64,000 bases of DNA from Mesostigma viride (GCA_009746045.1 RPFO01000082.1:2194506-2258505), one strand, 5' to 3'. Numbered from the stretch's first letter, positions 49,539 to 61,101 are shown. Numbers and translations: made by a program. Notes: a model not told the origin generated them from the letters alone.

Positions 49539-50502
49539 ATGAGTGCTGTCACTGTTATGAATGGACAAAAGCCTCTTAACCCACCACTAGCACAGGAAGC
49601 TTTGGACAAGTGGCTAGAGGACATGGAGCTTGTTGTGTTCTCCGTGGACCCCATGCACTGTCAACCTAGTGCAAGTGTTTCACTCGTCCACGTGCAACAG
49701 GGACTCATCAGAGCGTGTCAGGGAGAAGGCTAGGACTGCTGTCAAGGATAAGCTAACCTGGGCACAGTTCCTGGATGGGTTGAGGGAGGAGTTCTCTGAC
49801 AAGGTTCTCAACCTCACCAACTATTATAAGCATCAGTATGACACCTTTGAGATAGTGGGTCCTGTGGCAGAGGAATGGGCTAGGCTCAACCGTATCAGGG
49901 ACAAGGGGGCCAAGTATGGCTTCCTGGTCACAGATAGGGCCTTGGCAGACTATTTCCTGGACCGTATGGGTCTGAGTGTGGATGGGAGGAACGGTGCCCG
50001 CATGTTTCTTAACCAGACTGATGGCTCCTTGCGTGCTCTGGAGCTTGTAATCCTCAGCATAAGGAAGCCAGATCCTGCCTGCAAGGCTATCCAGTCCCAT
50101 GGCAGCAATGCCACCTCCGCTGTGCAGGGCCAAGGTGATGTCCCCGGGTACCCAGCCCGTGATGGGGCAAGGCCCAACAAGCGTAAGCGCTTCAGGCGCC
50201 AGAGGCAGGGGGCTCAGGGTGGCAAGGGTGCAGGTTCCCAAGGAGGGGTTGGGAGCCAGCAAGCTGGTGGTCAGCAGGGTAAGGGTGGCCAAGGGCAAGG
50301 CAAGGGCCAAGCTCAAGGCAACCAGGGCAAGCAGGGTGGGCAGCCTCAGGGAGGCCAGGGGAAGCCTGGCAAGGGTGGGGCTGGGTCTGGGAAGAAGGGT
50401 GGAGCATGCTTTGTGTGTGGCAAGGAAGGTCACTGGCGTCGTGAGTGTCCTGACAGGAAGGCCAAGCCTGCTGGGGCAGGGGGCCAGTCTGGGCAGCAGT
50501 GA
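49539..50502 (+). pseudogene. gag: Copia-like element C, Gag (one frameshift)
   Basis: From ATG 49539 (MSAVTVMNGQKPLNPPLAQE) the frame aligns with element A Gag (KWLEDMEL versus RMLEDMNL). It then shifts near 49715-49725 into the frame that continues with AQFLDGLREEFSDKVLNL, YKHQYDTFEIVGPVAEEWAR and ALADYFLDRMGLSVD. A Lys/Arg-rich stretch, a long Gly/Gln repeat region and a CCHC knuckle CFVCGKEGHWRREC follow, ending at UGA 50500-50502. Role as for element A Gag: RNA packaging. The Element II right end lies 73 bp upstream, so the true N-terminus may be on the other side of Element II (39829-40164). Confidence 0.85.
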
Positions 50503-50508
50503 CTAGCT
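50500..50508 (+). promoter_or_regulatory. Candidate gag-pol readthrough stop UGA CUA G of element C
   Basis: CAG UGA CUA GCU. The reading frame stays open before and after this single stop, as in element A. UGA CUA G is the well-known leaky stop context in viral and animal genes. It is unchanged in the retrocopy at 38219-38240 (minus), so it is not a private mutation. Confidence 0.6.
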
Positions 50509-53500
50509 ACATCATCCCCTGTAAATAGTCAATCACCCCTTGGGGAAGGTGTGCTGGATGTACATAAGGACGGGGGTGTGCCCCTTGTGCAGCACCAAGG
50601 GTGTAAAGATGTTGTTCTTCCACTGGATTGCAATAACAATGCTGCAGCTGAATTCCCTATGCCTCATGCAGGTGGTGGGTCTCCAGCAGGTGCTGGCCTG
50701 GAGGGCCAAGGGACCTTGCTGGAAGGGCCTGGAGCGGTCCAGGGTGCAGGGCCTGACTTGGGGCGTCAGGACGGCCTGCAGGGAAGCCCTGGAACCTCAG
50801 GAGTGGATCATGTGTCCCCACACACGGTTCAGACGTCTCGCCAGGTCAGTACTGAGAGAGTGCTGAGCTATGCTGAGGCTGGCCATAGGTTGCATCACAT
50901 GTTTGGGCATTCTGGGCAGGCAGCAATGTTTGCTTGGAAGCTAGGTAGGGAGCCTTTGTGGGAGGCTTGCCAGGCTGCTGCTGAGAACTGTGGTTGCCAG
51001 GAGAATGCTGTTCACCCACCTCAGTCCCATGCTAGGGAGCCTGCTAGGGAGCGTGGCGACATCCAGATGGATATCCAGCATATCAGGGGCTTGTATATAT
51101 TGGTGGGGGTGGACAGGTTCAGTAGATACAGGCTGATAGACGTTCTGCCTGGTATGCAGGAGCACCACTTGTTGTTGGGTATGAAGGCCCTGATCCCAGG
51201 CTTTGGGGTGTGCAAGAGTGTGCAGGCAGACTTGCAGTTTGACTGTTTGCTCAAGCATCAGGACCAGCTGCCTTGTAAGCTGGTAGTAGTCCCCAGGGAG
51301 AGTCATGGGCAGCAAGGGGCTGTAGAGAGATCCATACGTGAAGTGAAGACAGTGGTGCTAGCAGCAGAGTCAGTGCCACTTGTGGCATCTGCCTTAGAGA
51401 GGGCAGCCTGGTGTAAGGGGATAGAAGAGCAGCTGAACCACAGGGTTAACTATTACTTTGATGGTGTGGCTGTCTCTCCCCTGGCCCTGCAGTATAGCTT
51501 ACTGCCTGAGAACGTGGTGCAGGCCAGTCTTAGGAAGGCAGATAGGTTATTTGCCCAGCTGAGACGTAAGGACAAGAACTGGAATGTGCTGAGGCCTCAG
51601 GTGGGGCTGAAGGTCAGGATGTGGAAGGAACCATCTATTCCAGGCAAGCGGGGGAAGTGGCAGGATGGGGTTGTCACTCGTGTGGAAGAAGCTAACAGAT
51701 CTTGCCTGGTGGCTTTGGAAAAGGATCCAAGGCACGTGTACAGGTTGTCCTGGGCTCATGTCAAGGAAAGAAGGCCACATGCAATCTGGCCTGCAGACGG
51801 GCCAGGCCCTCCCAGCTGGGTTGAGGAGCCAGGCCAGAGCCAGGCAGCAGCAGCTAACAATCCTCTGGTGGTGGATGATGGTCTGTCCCTGCTGGAAGAT
51901 GACGAGCAGGAGGAGGCTGCTGAAGCAACTGTCACAAGGCCAGAGGGGACGGGGCAGCCACCTAAGGCCCGGGGGCCTCTCATGGCGGACGTCATCCGAG
52001 CACTCATGCGCAGCAAACATGATCCCAAGGTATCCAAGCTCACGGGGTGGGGGTCGTGCTGGGCAGCTACAATGGAGGTAGATACCAACTCACAGGTGTC
52101 TGTCATCAGGGAAGAGGATGCTGTAGGCTTACAGATGTCCCATCCCAGTTGCCTTGCTGTGTCTGATTTCTCAGGAAAGGTGTCCATGAAGATCCTTGGG
52201 GAAGTGAGTGTGCCTATCTTAGGGGTGCCCACCACGTTCTGTGTGGTAGAGGGCTATCAGGGGCCTGCCATTCTGGGTCAGAACTTCTTGTGCATGCCAG
52301 GGGTTACTTTGACCTCTGATGAGTTGGCACTAGAAGGCAGGGGCAGCCTCCCCCTTGAAAGATATCACTATTCCCAGGGTCTTGCAGTGGCGGTGAAGGC
52401 TGTTAGGAGTCAGCCAGCTGAGGGTCCTCAAGGTCAGGAGCCCATAGCTGAGGACCTGTTGATAATCCCAACCACCTTTGATCCACGGCAGTTAGGGGTA
52501 AACAGGTACCAGATAGCTGCTCACAGTCCTATTCCCTGGCGCCAGCTAGTCGAGATGATGCAAAGCCCCAAGATGGCTAAGGCATGGACTCTTGGCTTTG
52601 TTGCTTCTGGGCATGAGTGGATAGTTTCCAACTGTGCAGAACCTGTGGATGAGCTGCCAGAAGTTCACCAGCTGCTCAGATTGATGTTTGTCCTCAAGCT
52701 CAAGGAGGTAGATGGTGTCCAGGTGCCACATGTCAGACCAGTTGTAACCGAGTATCATGGCACTGGCCAGTTGTTAGATGAGGAGCTCTATACTCCAGGG
52801 ATGCTGCATGACACGTGGAGGATTCTGCTGTGTATATTTCTGTCTTTTCTGGTTAAGGGTGTGCCCTATAGCTCTGTGCTGATTGATTTCAAGAGGGCTT
52901 TTCTCAAGGGTGACCAAGATCAGGCTAGGCAGACTTGGAGAGATATCCCTCCTTTCTTTGTGACTGTACCTGCTGTATGGAGAGCAGAGATAAAGGCCAG
53001 GTACCTGAGAATTCTGAAAGGGTTGGAAGGTCTCAGGTCCAGTCCCATTATCTGGAGAAAGAGCCTAGAGAAATTCTTGAAGAATACTTGTGGGTTTTCT
53101 GTGTCTCCAGTGGATCCCTGTTTGTTCCAAGGGTCCCACAATGGCCTTCCTGTCTTTGCCTCACTGCATGGTGATGACCTGCATCTCATAGGTCCACCAG
53201 ACTGGGTTGAGGCTGTCTTGGCTAAGATCCAGAAGCGGTTTGAGCTGGGTAAGATACAGCACATGGTGGAGAATGAGCCTATGGTCTTCTGTGGCATGCA
53301 GGCTACGTTGTTCCAAGCCAAGGGCTCGTGGTTCATCAGGATGGAGGGTGGTAAGGACTACCCACAGCAGATTGTAGATGCATTGCAGGAGCCCATCACG
53401 CAGGCTAGGTGTGCTACCATCAGGGGCATGCTGGCATGGCTTGCAAGTATATGTGCCCCTGACTTGCTGGTTTGAGTCGACTTACTGATTCCCAGCTGGT

Positions 53501-54074
53501 TGAGGTGGGTGCTGAGAGTGTGGTGCAGGCTGTCATGATGTCTCCCCCTCTTATACTGGGTCCTGTGGATTTGTACAAGCCCCTTGACATGGTTCTCTAT
53601 GTGGACAGTTCTATGGACAATAGGAAGGTCACAGAGGTCAGGGGCAGGGCAGCAGCATTAGTTACCCTGGAGCAAGATCACACCTCACTTGTTACCTGGT
53701 ACAGTCGGTTGCAGAACAGGGTTACACCCAGCAGTGATATTGCTGAGTGCAGGGCAATCTGTGAAGGGCTGCATACTGCTCTTTACTTGAGGGAGCTCTT
53801 CTACCAGCTATGTCAAGTGGCTTCCTGTAGGTTGCAGCTGCACACACTGGTGAGGACTGATAGCATGGGCATGGTGCAATTTGTGCACAGGCAGCTGGCC
53901 AGGAGCAGGGACCTTGACTACTTGTTGCTCAAGGAGATGTCCTACCTAGCTCACATTGAACATGTGCCTGGTGTGGACAACCCTGCAGATGCCCTCACCA
54001 AGCTGGAGGAGAAGGCGGAGAGGCAGTACCCCCTGCTCCGTGGGCTCATGGACCCCTTACACGGGCGGCCATAG
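50503..54074 (+). pseudogene. pol: Copia-like element C, Pol (one 1-bp deletion)
   Basis: In frame with gag through the UGA. Numbering from codon 50551: HHCC region ~110-155 (HRLHHMFGH, CQAAAENCGC); integrase with candidate Asp174, Asp227, Glu259 (GAVERSIRE); C-terminal barrel (GKWQDGVVTRV); protease-like VDTNSQVSVI (Asp511) and AILGQNFL; RT with LYTPGMLHDTWRILL, LIDFKRAFLKGD and HGDD at 873-876; RNase H (VDSSMDNRKVTEV, SSDIAECRAI, TDSMGMVQF, NPADALTK). The frame is lost at about 53473: GGTTTGAG here versus GGTTTTGAG in copy D, so a single T is deleted between RT and RNase H. The two pieces are 50551-53475 and 53472-54074. It is otherwise intact and closely related to element A. Confidence 0.9.
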
Positions 54075-54735
54075 AGACCAGGCCTTGCTTCAGCTTGGGT
54101 GCCCCCAGTGGGCTGCTTGACCAAAGTACCAAGTGGTGACTGGTGCTTACTGGTTGACAGCCGGTCCTTCAGGGTTAGGTACACCCTCCTGGACAGGAGT
54201 TGGTGTGGAATGTCACTCCTACCAGCTGAGAATCATGCCTGGCCCTCCCCATGGGGTTCAGAAGAGTCGCCAGGACTTAAGTCGACGCCTTTGGCCTCAA
54301 ACAGTTAGGCCATGCAAGGGCAACCCGAATGCTGGTTCTTACAGGTTGCTGTATATATGTTTTCTAGTGCTTGTTTCCAACCTGTTGCTAATAAAGAACC
54401 TGGTTGTGTGACCATGTGGAACATGGTTGCCAGGGCCACATTCTGGGTTATATAATGCTTGAATAAAACATAATCATGTCATGTCATTCTCATGTTGTTC
54501 CATGGTTGTAATGTTTCTCTTGTGTAAGTTCCAGGTCACCTATAAACCTGGAGGTTGGGGTGGGGTTCAATTCCCCAGCAGAGCCACAGCCTGGCATGAG
54601 TGATTCCTGGGCTTAACACCCAGTGAAGACATGGGCTCCCCAATAGGCAGTATTTGTAGGTGCTACCTGAGTCTCTTTGAGCAAAGGGAAAGGCTGGCCA
54701 AGGCGGGCGCCATAAGAACGGGCGCCTGTGATAAC
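54075..54735 (+). other. 3' flank of element C (with a tRNA-like B box)
   Basis: No credible ORF. Duplicated at 59496-60172 behind copy D with ~96% or better visual identity, so it belongs to the element. AATAAAGAACC at 54390 may be a poly(A) signal. GGGGTTCAATTCCCC near 54563-54577 fits a pol III B box with a perfect T-arm-like stem. Purine-rich AAAGGGAAAGG at about 54685 precedes GGCCAAGGCGGGCGCC, a possible polypurine tract and LTR start. Confidence 0.5.
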
Positions 54736-55776
54736 TGTGAAAGATCAGGAACTCACAATAATACGTTCTTGGCATCCTTTAATCCCAGCCATTGGACTAG
54801 GTAATGTGCCTTGACTTTAATCTAATCACCAAGTTCCCAAGGAAAGGTTGGGAGCTGACCAAGGGGTCAGGGGATAACCTGGGGTGACCTCTGATTCACT
54901 GGCCAGTACACCTAGCCTGGTCCAAGGGCGTATATGTTGTTACCCAAAAGGAGGCAGGACCTGGGCCCTCAGGTCTGATCAACCCAAGGGACCAAGCGGT
55001 CTGTGGCTGAGTGGGCACAAGCAAGGTTAGGCTTGTTTCAAGCTGGTCCAGCTCCAAAAGAAGAAAGGGTTGGAGTTAGCATTTTGGGCAACCAATATGC
55101 TAAGTGGATGCAGTTTGGAAAGACCTTTCCAACGCCGTGCTGACCGCCTGAAACAGACGAGGGACGATCGAGAAAGATATCAAGTCCCGAAGTCCTAGCC
55201 ATCCGTGGCCGACTAGGGTGCAGTCCTCTGGTATAGTGGACAGGACACGTGGCAGGCCGTGCCTGCACAGGCTTAGCCTGTTTATCACGTGACTGTGGTC
55301 CACGTAGACCAGGAGGAGCAGCAGCCTGTGACTGGTGGGTACTGGAGCTGGCACAGGTCTGCAAGGATACTAGGCCTTGCAGGCTTGTGACAGGTCCTGT
55401 ACTTCCTAGGTTGCAGAGTCTAGGCAAATCCAGTTCGTCCTGGCTCTGCACTGATGCCAGTGGACGTTGAGGATTTGCTTGCACGCCTGCACGTGCCTCG
55501 TCATGCCGATGGGAACGAGGAACAACGCAAAGGATATAGCTTGGTCATGGGGGATGACCAGCTATCTCGAAAAGCACGAACCGTGGGTGCCACCTTGGTC
55601 GTGGAAGTGCCCATCGTGGTCGTGGCCTGGTGAACAGATTTAAGGTTGCTGCCTTGCAACATTGGCTAAGACGCGCTGTGAAAGACCAAGAGCTCACATA
55701 CGTTGGGAGCTCTTTCTAACTCGTATTATTGTGAGTTGGATCTTTTCTCACCTGTCAGTCAGAGCTTAAAAATAAC
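54736..55776 (+). repeat. 1.04-kb repeat with inverted termini, copy 1 (candidate LTR of element C)
   Basis: Starts TGTGAAAGATCAGG. AACTCACAATAATACG (54750-54765) is exactly inverted as CGTATTATTGTGAGTT (55722-55737), followed by GGATCTTTTCTCA, an imperfect inverse of the start. It follows the element C 3' flank here and copy D 3' flank at 60173, as an LTR would. It carries no coding sequence (small ORFs only). No intact upstream LTR partner was found. Confidence 0.6.
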
Positions 55777-56819
55777 TGTGAAAGATCAGGAACTCACAAT
55801 AATACGTTCTTGGCATCCTTTAATCCCAGCCATTGGACTAGGTAATGTGCCTTGACTTTAATCTAATCACCAAGTTCCCAAGGAAAGGTTGGGAGCTGAC
55901 CAAGGGGTCAGGGGATAACCTGGGGTGACCTCTGATTCACTGGCCAGTACACCTAGCCTGGTCCAAGGGCGTATATGTTGTTACCCAAAAGGAGGCAGGA
56001 CCCTGGGCCCTATCTGGTCTGATCAACCCCAAGGGGACCAAGCGGTCTGTGGCTGAGTGGGCACAAGCAAGGTTAGGCTTGTTTCAAGCTGGTCCAGCTC
56101 CAAAAGAAGAAAGGGTTGGAGTTAGCATTTTGGGCAACCAATATGCTAAGTGGATGCAGTTTGGAAAGACCTTTCCAACGCCGTGCTGACCGCCTGAAAC
56201 AGACAAGGGACGAGAAGGATATCAAGTCCCGAAGTCCTAGCCATCCGTGGCCGACTAGGGTGCAGTCCTCTGGTATAGTGGACAGGACACGTGGCAGGCC
56301 GTGCCTGCACAGGCTTAGCCTGTTTATCACGTGACTGTGGTCCACGTAGACCAGGAGGAGCAGCAGCCTGTGACTAGTAGGGTACTGGAGCTGGCACAGG
56401 GCTGCAAGGATACTAGACCTTGCAGGCTTGTGACAGGTCCTGTACTTCCTAGGTTGCAGAGTCTAGGCAAATCCAGTACGTCCTGGCTCTGCACTGATGC
56501 CAGTGGACGTTGTGGATTTGCTTGCACGCCTGCACGTGCCTCGTCATGCCGATGGGAACGAGGAACAACGCAAAGGATATAGCTTGGTCATGGGGGATGA
56601 CCAGCTATCTCGAAAAGCACGAACCGTGGGTGCCACCTTGGTCGTGGAAGTGCCCATCGTGGTCGTGGCCTGGTGAACAGATTTAAGGTTGCTGCCTTGC
56701 AACATTGGCTAAGACGCGCTGTGAAAGACCAAGAGCTCACATACGTTGGGAGCTCTTTCTAACTCGTATTATTGTGAGTTGGATCTTTTCTCACCTGTCA
56801 GTCAGAGCTTAAAAATAAC
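55777..56819 (+). repeat. 1.04-kb repeat, copy 2 (tandem)
   Basis: Directly follows copy 1 with a 1041-bp offset and small indels. The junction is TCAGAGCTTAAAAATAAC then TGTGAAAG. Tandem LTRs can arise by unequal recombination. Confidence 0.85.
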
Positions 56820-57190
56820 TGTGAAAGATCAGGAACTCACAATAATACGTTCTTGGCATCCTTTAATCCCAGCCATTGGACTAGGTAATGTGCCTTGACT
56901 TTAATCTAATCACCAAGTTCCCAAGGAAAGGTTGGGAGCTGACCAAGGGGTCAGGGGATAACCTGGGGTGACCTCTGATTCACTGGCCAGTACACCTAGC
57001 CTGGTCCAAGGGCGTATATGTTGTTACCCAAAAGGAGGCAGGACCCTGGGCCCTATCTGGTCTGATCAACCCCAAGGGGACCAAGCGGTCTGTGGCTGAG
57101 TGGGCACAAGCAAGGTTAGGCTTGTTTCAAGCTGGTCCAGCTCCAAAAGAAGAAAGGGTTGGAGTTAGCATTTTGGGCAACCAATATGCT
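56820..57190 (+). repeat. 1.04-kb repeat, copy 3 (truncated)
   Basis: Identical beginning, cut after ~370 bp at CCAATATGCTA where an internal element C fragment (copy D) begins. The break has only 2-3 bp of shared sequence, typical of end joining. Confidence 0.85.
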
Positions 57191-58002
57191 ATAGTCGAGA
57201 TGATGCAAAGCCCCAAGATGGCTAAGGCATGGACTCTTGGCTTTGTTGCTTCCGGGCATGAGTGGATAGTTTCCAACTGTGCAGAACCTGTGGATGAGCT
57301 GCCAGAAGTTCACCAGCTGCTCAGATTGATGTTTGTCCTCAAGCTCAAGGAGGTAGATGGTGTCCAGGTGCCACATGTCAGACCAGTTGTAACCGAGTAT
57401 CATGGCACTGGCCAGTTGTTAGATGAGGAGCTCTATACTCCAGGAATGCTGCATGACACGTGGAGGATTCTGCTGTGTATATTTCTGTCTTTTCTGGTTA
57501 AGGGTGTGCCCTATAGCTCTGTGCTGATTGATTTCAAGAGGGCTTTTCTCAAGGGTGACCAAGATCAGGCTAGGCAGACTTGGAGAGATATCCCTCCTTT
57601 CTTTGTGACTGTACCTGCTGTATGGAGAGCAGAGATAAAGGCCAGGTACCTGAGAATTTTGAAAGGGTTGGAAGGTCTCAGGTCCAGTCCTATCATCTGG
57701 AGGAAGAGCCTAGAGAAATTCTTGAAGAATACTTGTGGATTTTCTGTGTCTCCAGTGGATCCCTGTTTGTTCCAAGGGTCCCACAATGGCCTTCCTGTCT
57801 TTGCCTCACTGCATGGTGATGACCTGCATCTCATAGGTCCACCAGACTGGGTTGAGGCTGTTTTGGCCAAGATCCAGAAGCGATTTGAGCTGGGTAAGAT
57901 ATACAGCACATGGTGGAGAATGAGCCTATGGTCTTCTGTGGCATGCAGGCTACGTTGTTCCAAGCCAAGGGCTCGTGGTTCATCAGGATGGAGGGTGGTA
58001 AG

Positions 58003-58216
58003 AGTTATTATAAATAGTGACGGAACCTTTTTGCCACTTGGGCAATTAGGTCCGTCACTATTTATCCGGCGAAAACCACTCGCCGGTATCTATTCCGCGT
58101 TAAGTTCACGTGAACGTGGCGCGGAATTGATACCGGCGAGTGGTTTTCGCCGGATAAATAGTGACGGACCTAATTGCCCAAGTGGCAAAAAGGTTCCGTC
58201 ACTATTTATAATAACT
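58003..58216. repeat. MITE copy 1 (214 bp, palindromic)
   Basis: The inverted arms meet near TTCACGTGAA (about 58101-58110). The arms contain CCGTCACTATTTAT twice (terminal and subterminal) and CCGGCGAAAACCACTCGCCGG, itself a smaller inverted repeat. Confidence 0.92.
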
Positions 58217-58262
58217 AAAACGTCGTAGTGTGGGGGCCGATATCTATCGTACCGCTGATGCC

Positions 58263-58367
58263 GAACGTGGCGCGGAATTGATACCGGCGAGTGGTTTTCG
58301 CCGGATAAATAGTGACGGACCTAATTGCCCAAGTGGCAAAAAGGTTCCGTCACTATTTATAATAACT
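58263..58367. repeat. Half MITE (105 bp)
   Basis: Identical to the right half of MITE copy 1, beginning at GAACGTGGCGCGG and ending TTATAATAACT. Confidence 0.92.
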
Positions 58368-58407
58368 AAGACCTCGTAAGTCGGGGGTTCGAATCCCTGT
58401 GGTGACA
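58349..58407 (+). other. tRNA-like sequence formed across a MITE end
   Basis: GGGGGTTCGAATCCC forms a T-arm, CTCGTAA fits an anticodon loop (anticodon CGT, Thr) closed by GAC/GTC, and the 3' strand TGGTGAC can pair with GTCACTA inside the MITE end (six Watson-Crick pairs and one G-U). There is no D-arm. The 3' half looks tRNA-derived; the 5' pairing may be chance. It is not a functional tRNA by ordinary criteria. Confidence 0.35.
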
Positions 58408-58556
58408 CGGGTATTTCCGAATACCGGATACCAGAAGGCCAAACGAAAGTGCCAGAAGGGAAAATATGTCCGGTTGGAATATCGTTAAGGCGAGATTCGG
58501 TACTGCAGTAGGCATCAGCGGTACGATAGATATCGGCCCCCACACTACGACGTTTT

Positions 58557-58770
58557 AGTTATTATAAATAGTGACGGAACCTTTTTGCCACTTGGGCAAT
58601 TAGGTCCGTCACTATTTATCCGGCGAAAACCACTCGCCGGTATCAATTCCGCGCCACGTTCACGTGAACTTAACGCGGAATAGATACCGGCGAGTGGTTT
58701 TCGCCGGATAAATAGTGACGGACCTAATTGCCCAAGTGGCAAAAAGGTTCCGTCACTATTTATAATAACT
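58557..58770. repeat. MITE copy 2 (214 bp, palindromic)
   Basis: Same 214-bp palindrome as copy 1, in inverse centre orientation (TTCACGTGAA centre with the flanking AACGTGGC/CGCGTTAAG variants exchanged). Confidence 0.92.
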
Positions 58771-59495
58771 GTAAGGACTATCCACAGCAGATTGTAGATG
58801 CATTGCAGGAGCCCATCACGCAGGCTAGGTGTGCTACCATCAGGGGCATGCTGGCATGGCTTGCAAGTATATGTGCCCCTGACTTGCTGGTTTTGAGTCG
58901 ACTTACTGATTCCCAGCTGGTTGAGGTGGGTGCTGAGAGTGTGGTGCAGGCTGTCATGATGTCTCCCCCTCTTATACTGGGTCCTGTGGATTTGTATAAG
59001 CCCCTTGACATGGTTCTCTATGTGGACAGTTCTATGGACAATAGGAAGGTCACAGAGGTCAGGGGCAGGGCAGCAGCATTAGTTACCCTGGAGCAAGATC
59101 ACACCTCACTTGTTACCTGGTACAGTCGGTTGCAGAACAGGGTTACACCCAGCAGTGATATTGCTGAGTGCAGGGCAATCTGTGAAGGGCTGCATACTGC
59201 TCTTTACTTGAGGGAGCTCTTCTACCAGCTATGTCAAGTGGCTTCCTGTAGGTTGCAGCTGCACACACTGGTGAGGACAGATAGCATGGGCATGGTGCAA
59301 TTTGTGCACAGGCAGCTGGCCAGGAGCAGGGACCTTGACTACTTGTTGCTCAAGGAGATGTCCTACCTAGCTCACATTGAACATGTGCCTGGTGTGGACA
59401 ACCCTGCAGATGCCCTCACCAAGCTGGAGGAGAAGGCGGAGAGGCAGTACCCCCTGCTCCGTGGGCTCATGGACCCCTTACACGGGCGGCCATAG

Positions 59496-60172
59496 AGACC
59501 AGGCCTTGCTTCAGCTTGGGTGCCCCCAGTGGGCTGCTTGACCAAAGTACCAAGTGGTGACTGGTGCTTACTGGTTGACAGCCGGTCCTTCAGGGTTAGG
59601 TACACCCTCCTGGACAGGAGTTGGTGTGGAATGTCACTCCTACCAGCTGAGAATCATGCCTGGCCCTCCCCATGGGGTTCAGAAGAGTCGCCAGGACTTA
59701 AGTCGACGCCTTTGGCCTCAAACAGTTAGGCCATGCAAGGGCAACCCGAATGCTGGTTCTTACAGGTTGCTGTACATATGTTTTCTAGTGCTTGTTTCCA
59801 ACCTGTTGCTAATAAAGAACCTGGTTGTGTGACCATGTGGGACATGGTTGCCAGGGAGCCACATTCTGGGTTATATAATGCTTGAATAAACTATAATAAC
59901 CATGTCATGTCATTCTCATGTTGTTCCCATGGTTGTAATGTTTCTCTTGTGTGAAGTTCCAGGTCACCTATAAACCTGGAGGTTGGGGTGGGGTTCAATT
60001 CCCCAGCAGAGCCACAGCCTGGCATGAGTGATTCCTGGGCTTAACACCCAGTGAGGACATGGGCTCCCCAAGGAGGCAGCATTTGCCTATAGGTGCTACC
60101 TGGGTTCTTTGACCAGAATTAAGGGAAAGGTTGGCCAAGGCGGGCGCCATAAGAACAGGCGCCTGAGATAAC
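59496..60172 (+). other. 3' flank of copy D
   Basis: Duplicate of 54075-54735 with small indels, including the B-box-like GGGGTTCAATTCCCC (about 59992-60006) and the purine-rich AAGGGAAAGG near 60121. No gene. Confidence 0.6.
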
Positions 60173-61101
60173 TGTGAAAGATCAGGAACTCACAATAATA
60201 CGTTCTTGGCATCCTTTAATCCCAGCCATTGGACTAGGTAATGTGCCTTGACTTTAATCTAATCACCAAGTTCCCAAGGAAAGGTTGGGAGCTGACCAAG
60301 GGGTCAGGGGATAACCTGGGGTGACCTCTGATTCACTGGCCAGTACACCTAGCCTGGTCCAAGGGCGTATATGTTGTTACCCAAAAGGAGGCAGGACCCT
60401 GGGCCCTATCTGGTCTGATCAACCCCAAGGGGACCAAGCGGTCTGTGGCTGAGTGGGCACAAGCAAGGTTAGGCTTGTTTCAAGCTGGTCCAGCTCCAAA
60501 AGAAGAAAGGGTTGGAGTTAGCATTTTGGGCAACCAATATGCTAAGTGGATGCAGTTTGGAAAGACCTTTCCAACGCCGTGCTGACCGCCTGAAACAGAC
60601 AAGGGACGAGAAGGATATCAAGTCCCGAAGTCCTAGCCATCCGTGGCCGACTAGGGTGCAGTCCTCTGGTATAGTGGACAGGACACGTGGCAGGCCGTGC
60701 CTGCACAGGCTTAGCCTGTCTATCACGTGACTGTGGTCCACGTAGACCAGGAGGAGCAGCAGTCTGTGACTAGTAGGGTACTGGAGCTGGCACAGGGCTG
60801 CAAGGATACTAGACCTTGCAGGCTTGTGACAGGTCCTGTACTTCCTAGGTTGCAGAGTCTAGGCAAATCCAGTACGTCCTGGCTCTGCACTGATGCCAGT
60901 GGACGTTGTGGATTTGCTTGCACGCCTGCACGTGCCTCGTCATGTCGATGGGAACGAGGAACAACGCAAAGGATATAGCTTGGTCATGGGGGATGACCAG
61001 CTATCTCGAAAAGCACGAACCATGGGTGCCACCTTGGTTCTTTGACCAGAAGGGAAAGGTTGGCCAAGGCGGGCGCCATAAGAACGGGCGCCTGTGATAA
61101 C
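60173..61101 (+). repeat. 1.04-kb repeat, copy 4 (internally rearranged end)
   Basis: Same start as copies 1-3. At about 61036 (after GGGTGCCACC) it jumps to the last ~65 bp of the element C 3' flank (TTGACCAGAAGGGAAAGG ... GATAAC), removing the repeat end. Confidence 0.8.

Larger units (their letters stand above)
58003..58770. mobile_element. 768-bp palindromic MITE composite (TSD GTAAG)
   Basis: GTAAG at 57998-58002 and 58771-58775 occurs once in element C, so the whole 768 bp inserted as one unit. Both ends are a 214-bp palindromic MITE (58003-58216 and 58557-58770) starting AGTTATTATAAATAGTGACG. Inside are a 46-bp segment and its inverse (58217-58262 and 58511-58556), a half MITE (58263-58367) and a 143-bp core with a tRNA-like 3' half. 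No ORF. The palindromes would fold into near-perfect hairpins. Confidence 0.9.
57191..59495 (+). pseudogene. Copy D: element C RT-RNase H fragment split by a MITE composite
   Basis: 57191-58002 matches element C from about 52547 (VEMMQSPKMAKAW) through HGDD to GGxxW. After the insertion 58003-58770 it continues at 58776 to the RNase H end at 59493-59495. Gag, integrase and the protease-like region are absent. Near 57898 an extra AT (GATATACAGC versus GATACAGC in C) shifts the frame, but copy D keeps the T that element C lost at 53473. Nearly identical to C, so the duplication is recent. Confidence 0.9.

Noticed and set aside
58349-58407. A functional tRNA gene
   Set aside because: No D-arm, incomplete anticodon stem and a 5' strand supplied by a MITE terminus.
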